A stretch of 64,000 bases of DNA from Pseudomonadota bacterium (GTDB lineage Bacteria > Pseudomonadota > Gammaproteobacteria > Xanthomonadales > Xanthomonadaceae). Each line of letters begins with the position of its first letter. Within the stretch, counting starts at the first letter, position 1. The notes under the pieces are model-generated. The model made no database searches. It was given only the letters and a program-made list of their open reading frames with translations, and was not told the DNA's origin. The DNA lies in the NCBI GenBank assembly GCA_018242425.1, contig JAFEBX010000003.1, positions 434,001 through 498,000 of the forward strand, read 5' to 3'. The position numbers and the translations under genes are program-made. This document shows, one piece after another, positions 36,262 to 45,391 of the stretch.

Positions 36262-39200
36262 TCAACCCTGGATCGTCTTCGGCGCGTGTGGCGGCCGGCG
36301 ATGGAACTTGCGTGCCACCCAGCCACCGAAATCGTCGAGCACGGTATAGGTCGCCGGGATCACGATCAGGCTGAGCAGGGTCGAGGTGATCAGGCCGCCG
36401 ATCACCGCCACCGCCATCGGCGCGCGGAAGCTGGAATCGCCCGAGAACCCGAGCGCCAGCGGCAGCATGCCGGCACCCATCGCGATCGTCGTCATCAACA
36501 CCGGGCGCGCGCGCTTGTGGCAGGCATCGATCACCGCCTCGTGCTGGCTCATGCCGTGCTCGTCCTCGGCCATCACCGCGTAGTCGACCAGCAGGATCGA
36601 ATTCTTGGTGGCGATGCCGATCAGCATCAGCAGTCCGATCAATGCCGGCAGCGACAACATGTTCTGGGTGATCAGCAGCGCGCCGAAGGCGCCACCGGCG
36701 CACAACGGGATCGCCGCGAGGATGGTCAGCGGCTGCGTCGCATGGTTGAACAGCAGCAACAGCACCATGTAGATGCAGACGATGCCGGCGACCATCGCCG
36801 CGAGGAAGCCCGTGAACAGCTCGATGAAGATTTCGGCGTCGCCGGTGTTCTGGAACTGCACGCCGGCCGGCAGTTTCTTCACCGATGGCAGCGCCTGCAC
36901 TTCCTTCATCACGTCGCCCAGCGGACGACCATTGAGCTCGGCGGTGAGGGTGATGTTGCGCTGGCGCTTGTAGCGCGAGATCACCGACGGCCCGCTGCCC
37001 GGGCGGATGTCGGCGACCGCATCCAGCGGCACCGGACCCGATTTGCCGCGCACCTTCATCCGGCTGATGTTGGCCGGATCCTGCAACTGGTCGAGGGTGA
37101 AGCCGACGCGGATCGGGATCTGGCGATCGGCGAGATTGAGCTTGGGCAGGCGCTGCACGTAATCGCCGGCAGTCGCAATGCGCGCGGCCTCCGCGATCGC
37201 CGCGGTCGACACGCCGAGGTCGGCGGCGCGGGCGGAATTCGGCACGATCTGCAATTCCGGCCGCAGCAACGACGCCGACGAGGAGATGCTGCCGATGCCC
37301 TGGATGGTATGCAGGCCGCGCTCCACCGCAGCGGCGGCGGTTTCCAGTTTCTCGGGATCGTCGCCCGCCAGCACCAGCATCATCTGCTGGCCCGGTTCGC
37401 TGCTGATGTAGCTGATCTTCACGCCCGGCAGGTCGGCCAGCGCCACGCGCGCGGCCTGTTCCAGCTGTTCCTGCGAGCGCTTGCGATCGTCCTTGGTGCC
37501 CCAGTCGAGCACCAGCGTCGCGCGTCGCACGTCGGCGACGCCGGACTTCGCGGGATCGCCGACGTCGGGCACGCTGCCGACCATCGTGAACACCTGCTTG
37601 AGTTCGGGGATCGCCGCCTTCAGTTTGTTGCGCGCGATCTCGGCGATGCGCGAGGTGTCCTCGATGCGGGTGCCCGGCGCAAGTTCGACGCTGAGGTTGC
37701 TGAGGCCCCTGTCGCCCGGCGGAATGAAGGTCGAGGGAATGAACGGCACGATCGCCAGCGACGCGATGAACAGCACGGTCGCCATCGCCAGCGTCTTCCA
37801 GCGATTGTCCAACACCCAGTCGACCAGCTTGAGATAGCGCGTCATCAGCTTGCCGTCGGGCTGCTCGTGGCCATGCGCGCCCTTCAGCGTGTAGGCCGCC
37901 ATCATCGGCGTCAGCAGGCGCGCGACCAGCAACGAGAACAGCACTGCGGTCGCCGCGGTCCAGCCGAATTCCCGGAAGAACTTGCCGGCGATGCCGGGCA
38001 TGAACGCGACCGGCACGAACACCGCGGCCAGCGTCATCGAAGTCGCGATCACCGCGGTGCCGATTTCGTCGGCGGCTTCGCGCGCAGCCTCGAGCGGCGA
38101 CTTGCCGTTGGCGAGATGGCGCACGATGTTTTCGATCTCGACGATGGCGTCGTCGACCAGGATGCCGACCACCACCGACATCGCCAGCAGGGTGATCATG
38201 TTGAGGGTGAAGCCGAGCCAATGGATCACCGCGAAGGTGGGGATGATCGACAGCGGCAGCGCCACCGCCGACACCCAGGTCGCGCGCCAATCACGCAGGA
38301 ACAGCCACACCACCAGCAACGCGAGGAACGCACCCTCGAACAACATCTCCATCGACGAGGTATAGCTGCGCTTGGTCTCGACGGTGTTGTCGGTGACGAG
38401 ATTGAAGTTGACCGCGGGATGCGTCTTTTTCAAGTCGGCCAGCGCCGCCTCGACGCCTGCCTTGACCTTCAGTTCGTCGGAACCGCGGGTGCGCGACATC
38501 GAGAACCCGACCACCGGCTTGCCATCGAGGAAAGCGGCCTGGGTCGGATCGGCGGCGGCATCGGTGATCGTCGCGATCGACGACAGCCGCACCGCGCGAC
38601 CGTCGGGCAGCGCGATGCTGTAGTCGCGCAGCTGCTGGGCATCCTTCACGGTGCCGATGGTGCGGATCGTCTGTTCCGCGCCGCCGAGTTCGGCCTTGCC
38701 GCCGGGCCGTTCGACCTGCATCGCCAGCAACTGCTGGCTGACGTCGCCGGCGGTGACGCCATAGGCTTCCAGCGCCTGCGGATCGAGATCGACGCGTACC
38801 TGGCGATCGATGCCGCCGATGCGGTTCACCGCGGCCACGCCTTCGACGCCATAGACGGCGCGGGCGACATCGCGATCGACGAACCACGACAGTTCGTCGG
38901 CGGTCATGTTCGGCGCCGAGACCGAGAACGTCAGCAGAGAGCCGCCGATCTCGACCTTGGAGACGATCGGTTCCTGGATGTCCTGCGGAAGGTTGGTGCG
39001 GACGCGCGTCACCGCATCCTTGGTGTCGTTCAACGCCACCAGCAGGTCGGTGTCGAGGTTGAACTCGATCGCGGTGGTCGAGGTGCCTTCGACCACGGTC
39101 GAAGTCACGCGCTTGATGTTGGGAATGGTGGCGACCGAGTCCTCGATCTTGCGGGTGACTTCGGTTTCAAGCTGGGTCGGCGACGCACCCGGCTGGATCA

Positions 39201-39357
39201 CCGTCACCACCGTCATCGGGAAGGCGATGTCGGGAAAGCGCGCCACCGGCAGCTTGTGGTAGCCCCACAGGCCGGCGACGCACAACACGAAGAAGACCAT
39301 CAGCGCCGGCAACGGCCGCTTGATCGCCCACGACGAAACGCTGCCGCCGCCACTCAC
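36262..39357 (-). CDS. HAE-1-type RND efflux pump inner-membrane transporter
   Basis: 1031 aa proton-driven multidrug exporter with 12 helices and two large periplasmic porter regions. Proton relay residues are intact: Asp-Asp in GILVDDAIVEIENI (TM4) and Lys in GIATKNSILLVDYA (TM10). N-terminal SSWAIKRPLPALMVFFVL and RFPDIAFPMTVVTV are standard. It pairs with the adaptor upstream (ATGA overlap 39354-39357). No outer-membrane channel gene is adjacent, so it probably uses a TolC-like protein encoded elsewhere. Sequence style resembles the MexF/MdtC/AcrB-like general clade; substrate unknown. Confidence 0.92.
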   Translation of the reverse strand: MSGGGSVSSWAIKRPLPALMVFFVLCVAGLWGYHKLPVARFPDIAFPMTVVTVIQPGASPTQLETEVTRKIEDSVATIPNIKRVTSTVVEGTSTTAIEFNLDTDLLVALNDTKDAVTRVRTNLPQDIQEPIVSKVEIGGSLLTFSVSAPNMTADELSWFVDRDVARAVYGVEGVAAVNRIGGIDRQVRVDLDPQALEAYGVTAGDVSQQLLAMQVERPGGKAELGGAEQTIRTIGTVKDAQQLRDYSIALPDGRAVRLSSIATITDAAADPTQAAFLDGKPVVGFSMSRTRGSDELKVKAGVEAALADLKKTHPAVNFNLVTDNTVETKRSYTSSMEMLFEGAFLALLVVWLFLRDWRATWVSAVALPLSIIPTFAVIHWLGFTLNMITLLAMSVVVGILVDDAIVEIENIVRHLANGKSPLEAAREAADEIGTAVIATSMTLAAVFVPVAFMPGIAGKFFREFGWTAATAVLFSLLVARLLTPMMAAYTLKGAHGHEQPDGKLMTRYLKLVDWVLDNRWKTLAMATVLFIASLAIVPFIPSTFIPPGDRGLSNLSVELAPGTRIEDTSRIAEIARNKLKAAIPELKQVFTMVGSVPDVGDPAKSGVADVRRATLVLDWGTKDDRKRSQEQLEQAARVALADLPGVKISYISSEPGQQMMLVLAGDDPEKLETAAAAVERGLHTIQGIGSISSSASLLRPELQIVPNSARAADLGVSTAAIAEAARIATAGDYVQRLPKLNLADRQIPIRVGFTLDQLQDPANISRMKVRGKSGPVPLDAVADIRPGSGPSVISRYKRQRNITLTAELNGRPLGDVMKEVQALPSVKKLPAGVQFQNTGDAEIFIELFTGFLAAMVAGIVCIYMVLLLLFNHATQPLTILAAIPLCAGGAFGALLITQNMLSLPALIGLLMLIGIATKNSILLVDYAVMAEDEHGMSQHEAVIDACHKRARPVLMTTIAMGAGMLPLALGFSGDSSFRAPMAVAVIGGLITSTLLSLIVIPATYTVLDDFGGWVARKFHRRPPHAPKTIQG

Positions 39358-40484
39358 GGAATGGTGCCCGCATTCGCGTTGGTATTGGCATTCGCCGCAT
39401 TGGCGGTGCTCGCGGGAACGACCTTCACCACGTCGCCATCGGCGAGGAAACCGGTGCCTTCGACCACCACGCGATCACCGGCCTTGAGGCCGCGCACCAC
39501 CTGGACCTGGCCGGCATCCTTGTTGCCGGTTTCGATCCGTGTCGCATGCACCTTGTTCTGTGCATCGACCACGAACACCGTCTGGAAGCCATCGCGCAAC
39601 ACGATCGCCGCCGCCGGCACCACCGGAGAATCGGCGAGGCCGGTGTCGATGCGGCCTTCGAGATAGCTGCCCGGATGCAGGCCTTCGGGATTCGGCAGGT
39701 CGGCATAGATCGTGCCGGTGCGCGTGTCGGCATCGACGCCGGGGCTCACTGCGCGCACGCGGCCCTCCACCGTTTCGCCATCACGACCACGCAGTGCGAT
39801 GCGATCGCCGGGCTTGACCAGCGGCAGCTGCGACGACGGCAGTTCCGCGCGCCACTCCAGCTTGCCGTCGCGGATCAGGCGCATCAGTTCGGTGCCGCCA
39901 GCAACAATTTGGCCCGGCTGCACCAGTCGCTTGGAGATCTGTCCGTTCGCCGGCGCGCGCAATTCGGCAAAGCTGCGCTGCAGTGTCGACGTGTCCCGCG
40001 CGGCCTGCGCGGTGGCGAGCTGGGCGTCGGCCTGCTGCTTCGCCGCACGCAACTGGTCGAGCTGCGATGCGCTGATGAACTTGTCCCTGGCCAGGCCTTC
40101 GCCACGCACCAGGTTGGACTTCGCGAGATCGGCGCCTGCCTGTGCCTGCCTGAGGTTCGCGTTCGCCTGCGCGAGCGCGGCATCCAGCGTGCGATGGTCG
40201 AGCGTGAGCAGCACCTGCCCCGCCTTCACCCACTGGCCGACATCCACCTTGAGCGCGGTGACGCGTTGTCCGCTGACTTCGACACCCAACTGCATTTCCT
40301 CCACCGGCGACACCGGCCCGGACACGGTGAGTCCGTTGGCGACCTGCTTCTGCAGTACCGGCACCACGCTGACGGTCAGTGCGGGTTCGGCGGCTTTCGT
40401 GGCGGCATCGTCCTTCTTGCACGCGGGCAACACGAGGATGAGCAGGCAGGCGGCGCATGCGAGCCCGCGGATCGAAGACGACAT
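39354..40484 (-). CDS. RND efflux periplasmic adaptor lipoprotein
   Basis: Membrane-fusion protein of 376 aa linking the RND pump to an outer-membrane channel. Signal peptide with lipobox LPAC (lipidated Cys22), then the biotinyl-lipoyl half VSGQRVTALKVDVGQWVKAGQVLLTLD. An alpha-hairpin (about 110-165, QANANLRQAQAGADLAKSN) follows, then the second lipoyl half APANGQISKRLVQPGQIVAGG and beta-barrel/membrane-proximal domains. The C-terminus is a low-complexity Ala/Asn/Thr run. Four-base overlap with the pump gene. Confidence 0.92.
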   Translation of the reverse strand: MSSSIRGLACAACLLILVLPACKKDDAATKAAEPALTVSVVPVLQKQVANGLTVSGPVSPVEEMQLGVEVSGQRVTALKVDVGQWVKAGQVLLTLDHRTLDAALAQANANLRQAQAGADLAKSNLVRGEGLARDKFISASQLDQLRAAKQQADAQLATAQAARDTSTLQRSFAELRAPANGQISKRLVQPGQIVAGGTELMRLIRDGKLEWRAELPSSQLPLVKPGDRIALRGRDGETVEGRVRAVSPGVDADTRTGTIYADLPNPEGLHPGSYLEGRIDTGLADSPVVPAAAIVLRDGFQTVFVVDAQNKVHATRIETGNKDAGQVQVVRGLKAGDRVVVEGTGFLADGDVVKVVPASTANAANANTNANAGTIP

Positions 40485-40517
40485 GGAACGCTTCCGGAAG
40501 AGGATCTCCCGCGAAGT

Positions 40518-40536
40518 TTAACCTGTTAACATTAAC
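40518..40536 (-). promoter_or_regulatory. TTAAC repeats before the efflux operon
   Basis: Three TTAAC units (plus strand 40518-40522, 40526-40530, 40532-40536) form an A+T-rich island containing the palindrome TGTTAACA (40524-40531). It lies 34 bases upstream of the adaptor start and overlaps the tatD stop. Repressors of RND pumps often bind such sites; a regulator gene is not adjacent. Confidence 0.35.
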
Positions 40537-41335
40537 CCTGCATGGCGTTTGGCAGGCGGAAAAATGCGCGTGCGGCGTCCGTACTCGCGCGCGCGGCTAC
40601 CTCCATCGTGACACCGCGATCGCGCGCCAGCTCCTCGACGATATGGGCGAGGAAAGCCGGCTCGTTGCGGCGATCCTTGGGCATCGGCTGCAGCGTGCGC
40701 GGCAACAGATAGGGCGCGTCGGTTTCGATCATCAGGCGATTGGCCGGGATGTGCTTCACCAGTTCGCGCAGATGGGCACCGCGGCGTTCGTCGCACAGCC
40801 AACCGGTGATGCCGATGTGCCAGTCGCGATCGAGATAGTCGAACAGTTCCTCGCGGGTGCCGGTAAAGCAATGCACCACCGCGGGCCCGATGCGGCCGTC
40901 GAAGTTCTTCATCATCGCCATGAAGTCGCCGTGGGCATCGCGCTGGTGCAGGAACAAGGGTTTGCCGGTATCGACCGCGATTTGCAGCTGGCGCTCGAAG
41001 GCAGTGCGCTGCGCCGGCCGCGGCGAGAAATCACGGAAATAGTCGAGGCCGCATTCGCCCACCGCGACCACTTCCGGATGCGCATGCAGCGCGCGCATCT
41101 CGGCATCGCATTCGTCGGTGTATTCGGTGGCGTGGTGCGGATGCACGCCGGCGGTGGCGAACAGCACGCCCGGATGTTGCCGGGCCAGCTGCAGCGCCTG
41201 CGGCGAGTGTTCGCGGCTGGCGCCGGTAACGACCAGTTGCGCCACGCCAGCGGCGCGAGCGCGTTCGAGCACCGCATCGCGGTCGCGATCGAAGCTGTCG
41301 TGGGTGAGGTTGGCGCCGATGTCGATGAGCTGCAT
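40532..41335 (-). CDS. tatD: TatD family 3'-5' exonuclease
   Basis: Metal-dependent TIM-barrel DNase of 267 aa, an end-to-end match to E. coli TatD by recognisable blocks: DIGANLTHDSFDRDR, TAGVHPHHA (metal His), VAVGECGLDYFRDFS (Glu), HCFTGTREELFDYL (His), IGITGWLCDERRG and IETDAPYLLP (Asp). Likely involved in DNA repair and turnover of nicked DNA. TAAAAT lies exactly 6 bases before the ATG with no ribosome site, a leaderless-type start. It is upstream of the efflux operon on the same strand and divergent from hrpB. Confidence 0.95.
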   Translation of the reverse strand: MQLIDIGANLTHDSFDRDRDAVLERARAAGVAQLVVTGASREHSPQALQLARQHPGVLFATAGVHPHHATEYTDECDAEMRALHAHPEVVAVGECGLDYFRDFSPRPAQRTAFERQLQIAVDTGKPLFLHQRDAHGDFMAMMKNFDGRIGPAVVHCFTGTREELFDYLDRDWHIGITGWLCDERRGAHLRELVKHIPANRLMIETDAPYLLPRTLQPMPKDRRNEPAFLAHIVEELARDRGVTMEVAARASTDAARAFFRLPNAMQG

Positions 41336-41382
41336 CCCGGCATTTTACCGGGCCGGTCGTCGCGCGCTCCTACAATGTGCCG
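41336..41382. promoter_or_regulatory. Divergent leaderless-type promoters of tatD and hrpB
   Basis: In this 47-base gap the minus strand carries TAAAAT (41347 to 41342), 6 bases from the tatD ATG. The plus strand carries TACAAT (41371-41376), 6 bases from the hrpB ATG. Neither gene has a Shine-Dalgarno. If transcription starts about 7 bases after the hexamer, both messages begin at the A of their ATG. Confidence 0.55.
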
Positions 41383-43872
41383 ATGCAATTCCCGATCACC
41401 GCCATCCTGCCCGAGCTGCGCGCCACCCTGGCGACGCAGACGCGCCTGGTGCTGGAAGCCCCGCCGGGTGCCGGCAAGACCACGCAGCTGCCATTGGCAT
41501 TGCTCGACGACGCATGGCTGGCCGGTCGCAAGATCCTGATGCTGGAGCCACGCCGCGTCGCCGCGCGTGCCGCCGCCAGCTTCATGGCCGCACAGCTGGG
41601 CGAACGCGTCGGCGAGACGGTCGGCTATCGCATTCGCTTCGAAAACAAGGTTTCCGCGCGCACGCGGATCGAAGTCGTCACCGAAGGCATCCTCACCCGC
41701 ATGCTCCAGGACGACCCGCTGCTCGATGGCATCGGCGCGATCCTGTTCGACGAATTCCACGAACGCCACCTCGCCAGCGATCTCGGACTCGCGCTGGCGC
41801 TCGACGTCCAGGCGTCTGTGCGCGACGACCTGCGCATCGTGGTGATGTCGGCGACGCTCGACGGCGAATCGCTGGCGCGCTGGCTCGATGCCCCGCGCAT
41901 CAGCAGCGCCGGTCGCAGTTTCCCGGTGCATGTCGGCCATTTTCCGTCACGTCGCGATGAAGCACTCGAACACCAGGTCAAGCGCGCGGTGGAAGATGCC
42001 ATCGCCACGCATCCCGGCGACGTCCTGGTGTTCCTGCCGGGACTGCGCGAAATCAACAAAACGCAACACCTGCTCGGCGATGCATTGCGCGATATCGACG
42101 TGTTCGCCCTGCACGGCGAATTGCCGGTCGAGCAGCAATCGAAGCTGTTGCAACCCGGCGAAAACGGCAGGCGTCGCGTGGTGCTGGCGACCAATGTCGC
42201 CGAATCCAGCCTGACCCTGCCTGGCGTGCGCGTGGTGATTGACAGCGGCCTCGCGCGCGAACCACGCTTCGATCCCAATAGCGGCTTTTCGCGGCTGGAC
42301 ACGGTGGCCATCGCCCAATCCTCCGCCGACCAGCGCGCGGGCCGCGCCGGCCGCGTCGCCGAAGGACATGCCTACCGCCTGTGGCCGGAATCGAAACGAC
42401 TCGATCCGCAACGCCGGCCGGAACTCGCGCAGGTCGATCTCGCTGCATTGGTGCTGGAACTCGCGGCCTGGGGCGGCAGCGAACTGCGTTTCGTCGATGC
42501 GCCGCCACCGGGGCACCTCGCTTCCGCGCGCGACCTGCTGCAACGCCTCGAGGCGATCACGCGCGATGGTCACATCACGGAGCGCGGCCGCCGCATGCTC
42601 GCGCTCGGCACCCATCCGCGACTGGCGGCGATGCTGCTGTCGGCACGCGATGCCACGACCCGCGCACTCGCCTGCGATCTCGCCGCCCTGCTGGAAGCAC
42701 GCGATCCCCTGCGCAGTCGCAGCGATGCCTTGGCCGATCGATGGCAGGCGCTGGCGGCATTCCGTGCCGGCCGCACGCCACCGGATGCCAACCGCTCCGC
42801 GCTCGCCACGATTGATGCCGCATCATCGCAATGGCGTCGTCGCCTGCGCGTCGATGCGACATCGCCTCCACAAGTTCCCGCGCACGAACTCGGCATCCTG
42901 CTGGCGCATGCCTATCCCGATCGCATCGCCCGCCAGCATCCGGGCGATCCGCGCCGCTACCAGCTCAGCAATGGTCGCAGCGCGCGCCTGTTCGACGACA
43001 GCGCGCTCTATGGCGAACCCTGGCTCGTCGTCGGCGAGTTGCGCCATGAAGCACGCGACGCCCTGATCCTGCGCGGCCTGCCCGTCGATGAAAAACGGCT
43101 GCGCGAAGACTTCGCCGCGCACTGGCGCGAATCCGACGAAGTGAGGTGGGATGCCGCGAAACAGGCGCTGGTGAGCGAACGCATCGAGCGTTTCGACGGC
43201 ATCGTGCTGTCGGCGCGGCCGGCAGGCAGGATCGATCCGGAGCTCGCCGCCAGCGCGCTCACTGCAGCGATGCACGACAACGGCCTCGACTTGTTGCCGT
43301 GGAGCGATGCGCTGTCGCAATGGCGCATCCGCGTGCAATGCCTGCGCGCATGGATGCCGGAACTCGCGCTACCCGATCTTTCCGACGCAGCATTGCTGTC
43401 GACGCTCGACGCCTGGCTGCGCCCCGCCTTCGTCGGCCTGCGCCGGATTGATGCACTGGAATCCTCCGCGCTATCCGACGCACTGCGCGGGATGGTCGAA
43501 TGGTCACTGCGCCAACGCATCGATGCGTTGGCGCCCGTCCGCATTCTCGTTCCGTCGGGGATGGAGCGCGCGATCGAATACGCCCTGCACGACGACGGCA
43601 CGCCAGCGCCGCCTGTCCTCGCAGTCAAGTTGCAGGAACTGTTCGGGCTGGCGGAAACACCACGGATCGTCGATGGCCGCATCGCGTTGACACTGCACCT
43701 GCTGTCGCCGGGTGGACGCCCGCTGCAGGTGACGCAGGACCTGCGCGGCTTCTGGGATCGCACCTATCCGGAAGTGAAGAAGGAGATGAAGGGTCGCTAC
43801 CCCAAGCATCCGTGGCCGGATGATCCGTGGAACGCGACCGCGACGCACCGGGCGAAACCGCGCGGGACCTGA
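41383..43872 (+). CDS. hrpB: ATP-dependent helicase HrpB
   Basis: DEAH-box RNA helicase of 829 aa (E. coli HrpB about 809). Walker A APPGAGKTT (26-34), DEFH box in LFDEFHERH, SAT motif VMSATLDG, then motif IV-VI regions LVFLPGLREI, VVLATNVAESSLT and DQRAGRAGRV. Helicase-associated (HA2) and HrpB-specific C-terminal domains follow and end DRTYPEVKKEMKGRYPKHPWPDDP, diagnostic of HrpB. Cellular role poorly known; a related DEAH protein, HrpA, acts in mRNA processing and ribosome rescue. ATG 41383 preferred to GTG 41377, which sits too close to the -10 hexamer. Confidence 0.95.
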   Translation: MQFPITAILPELRATLATQTRLVLEAPPGAGKTTQLPLALLDDAWLAGRKILMLEPRRVAARAAASFMAAQLGERVGETVGYRIRFENKVSARTRIEVVTEGILTRMLQDDPLLDGIGAILFDEFHERHLASDLGLALALDVQASVRDDLRIVVMSATLDGESLARWLDAPRISSAGRSFPVHVGHFPSRRDEALEHQVKRAVEDAIATHPGDVLVFLPGLREINKTQHLLGDALRDIDVFALHGELPVEQQSKLLQPGENGRRRVVLATNVAESSLTLPGVRVVIDSGLAREPRFDPNSGFSRLDTVAIAQSSADQRAGRAGRVAEGHAYRLWPESKRLDPQRRPELAQVDLAALVLELAAWGGSELRFVDAPPPGHLASARDLLQRLEAITRDGHITERGRRMLALGTHPRLAAMLLSARDATTRALACDLAALLEARDPLRSRSDALADRWQALAAFRAGRTPPDANRSALATIDAASSQWRRRLRVDATSPPQVPAHELGILLAHAYPDRIARQHPGDPRRYQLSNGRSARLFDDSALYGEPWLVVGELRHEARDALILRGLPVDEKRLREDFAAHWRESDEVRWDAAKQALVSERIERFDGIVLSARPAGRIDPELAASALTAAMHDNGLDLLPWSDALSQWRIRVQCLRAWMPELALPDLSDAALLSTLDAWLRPAFVGLRRIDALESSALSDALRGMVEWSLRQRIDALAPVRILVPSGMERAIEYALHDDGTPAPPVLAVKLQELFGLAETPRIVDGRIALTLHLLSPGGRPLQVTQDLRGFWDRTYPEVKKEMKGRYPKHPWPDDPWNATATHRAKPRGT

Positions 43873-43932
43873 CTCACGCCATCACAACATCCCGCGGTCG
43901 ACACTGTCTCCCAATCCGCACGGACATCCGCC

Positions 43933-44241
43933 ATGAACAAGCTCGATGACTACACCGATCGCGTGGTCGATCTCGCCGGCAAGGTCGGTGACGCGGTGAA
44001 GGAGCACCTCCCCGGACATGCCATGCGCTGGATCGAAACCGGCGCCGCCATCGGCGCGGTCAAGACCGGTTCGCGCGTCGCCCGCACCTTCGTCAAGCGC
44101 AATCCGGCAATCGCCGTCGCGGCGCTCGCAGGCGCGGGATTGCTGTGGTATGCCGCACGCCGTCGCGCCAAGCGCGCCGATGTTCAGGCGCCGGGCAACT
44201 CGATGACGAAGCGCGCGCCGCCGCCTTCGCGACTTTCGTAA
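43933..44241 (+). CDS. Small membrane protein, conserved hypothetical
   Basis: 102 aa; I recognise the general type from xanthomonad genomes but know no function. Residues 1-60 are amphipathic helices (DYTDRVVDLAGKVGDAVKEH), about 57-75 a membrane helix (PAIAVAALAGAGLLWYAA), then a basic anchor RRRAKRAD and a polar tail. The topology resembles small inner-membrane proteins with a cytoplasmic helix. The last 58 bases overlap the 3' end of the convergent sensor gene. The product could be shorter if the tail is not real, but no earlier stop exists. Confidence 0.65.
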   Translation: MNKLDDYTDRVVDLAGKVGDAVKEHLPGHAMRWIETGAAIGAVKTGSRVARTFVKRNPAIAVAALAGAGLLWYAARRRAKRADVQAPGNSMTKRAPPPSRLS

Positions 44242-45266
44242 AACAGCTGGCCACCGGCGCGCATCACGATATGCCGTGCCAGTGACAACCCGAGTCCACT
44301 CGACAGGCCGGCCAACGGATCGCCATTGGTCAGGCGCACGAACGGCTTGAACAATTTGCGCTGCTGGTCGGCACTGATGCCCGGACCGCGGTCTTCGGCG
44401 ATCAATCGCCAGAATCCCGGCGCGCCCGCCTGCGCGGCAAGATGCAGTTCGCCGCCCATGTCGGCATATTTCAGCGCGTTGGTGACGAGGTTTTCCGCCA
44501 CCTGGCGCAACACCAGCGGCTCGATCCGCACCTGCGGATCACCGACGGCACGACTGATGCGCAACTCCAGCCCCTTGCCTTCGCACTGCAGTTCATAACG
44601 ATCGTGCAACCAGTCGAGCGTGGCATCGAGGCCGGCGACGGCATCGACGGTCGCGCCCTCTTCACCCGGCACCTGCGATTCCAGATAGCGGCGGATATAG
44701 CCGAGCGCATCCCCTGCGCTCTCGTGGATCATCTGCAGGTAACGCGGCACCCGCTCCGGCTTGACGCCGTTGTTCACCAGGATGTCGCTGGCGAACACGA
44801 TGCTGGTCAGCGGATTCTTGAGATCGTGCGCGACCAGGTTGACCAGGTCCTGGCGTTCGTTGGCGACGCGCTCGAGGCGATCGCGCGTGAGCTTCAAACC
44901 AATGTGCACGTCGACGCGCGCCAGCAGTTCTTCGGCGATGAAGGGCTTGGTGACGTAGTCCACGGCGCCGGCTTCGAACGCCTGCACCAGCAGGTCGCGA
45001 TCCTGCACCGATGTCAGGCAGATCACCGGCACCCGCTTCAGGGCCATGTCGCCGCGAATCGTCTTGAGCAGGGTGAATCCATCCATGCCCGGCATCATCA
45101 TGTCGAGCAGGATCAGGTCGGGGATGAGCTCGCGACACGCATCCAGCGCCGCTTCGCCGCCAGAGGCACCGGTCACCCGGTATCCATGGCGCTCCAGCAG
45201 CGACGACACGACGCGCAGATTGATCGCCTGATCGTCCACCACAAGGATGCGACCGGCATGCGTCAC
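44184..45266 (-). CDS. Receiver-histidine kinase fusion protein
   Basis: 360 aa with receiver first: acidic Asp11/Asp12, phospho-acceptor Asp55 (LILLDMMMPGMDG), Thr and Lys (CLTSVQD, VTKPF). A coiled coil (125-140) leads to HisKA with phospho-His147 (NLVAHDLKNPLTSI), then an HATPase domain (LVTNALKYAD, EDRGPGIS, GLGLSLARHI). There are no membrane segments, so it is cytosolic and probably takes phosphate at the receiver from another kinase, or senses through a partner. The GTG start gives MTHAGRILVVDDQ. A GGGGGGAGGG site is 10 bases upstream. A longer in-frame extension to 45419 is rejected because it would run through the promoter. Confidence 0.88.
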   Translation of the reverse strand: MTHAGRILVVDDQAINLRVVSSLLERHGYRVTGASGGEAALDACRELIPDLILLDMMMPGMDGFTLLKTIRGDMALKRVPVICLTSVQDRDLLVQAFEAGAVDYVTKPFIAEELLARVDVHIGLKLTRDRLERVANERQDLVNLVAHDLKNPLTSIVFASDILVNNGVKPERVPRYLQMIHESAGDALGYIRRYLESQVPGEEGATVDAVAGLDATLDWLHDRYELQCEGKGLELRISRAVGDPQVRIEPLVLRQVAENLVTNALKYADMGGELHLAAQAGAPGFWRLIAEDRGPGISADQQRKLFKPFVRLTNGDPLAGLSSGLGLSLARHIVMRAGGQLFYESREGGGARFVIELPGA

Positions 45267-45308
45267 GACTGGCAAACCCTCCCCCCTCTTGCTTTTTTGC
45301 GCGTCACA

Positions 45309-45347
45309 CGCACAGATGACCGCACAGTTTATAGATGCCCGCACAGT
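45309..45347 (-). promoter_or_regulatory. Direct repeats around a -10 element, upstream of the receiver-kinase gene
   Basis: AGATGACCGCACAGT (45314-45328) and AGATGCCCGCACAGT (45333-45347) are 15-base direct repeats with one mismatch, 19 bases apart. The core CGCACAG occurs a third time at 45309-45315. On the minus strand TATAAA (45333 to 45328) lies between them as a -10 candidate, about 60 bases before the GTG. Confidence 0.4.
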
Positions 45348-45391
45348 CCGCATGAACACGGACTCCGCGTCACATTTTTTCCCCGTTCCAT

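Noticed and set aside
36235..39666. Very long plus-strand open frame (over 1100 codons) opposite the RND pump
   Set aside because: His/Arg/Gln-rich, no motif, exactly antisense to a perfectly conserved pump and adaptor; a shadow of high-GC codon usage.
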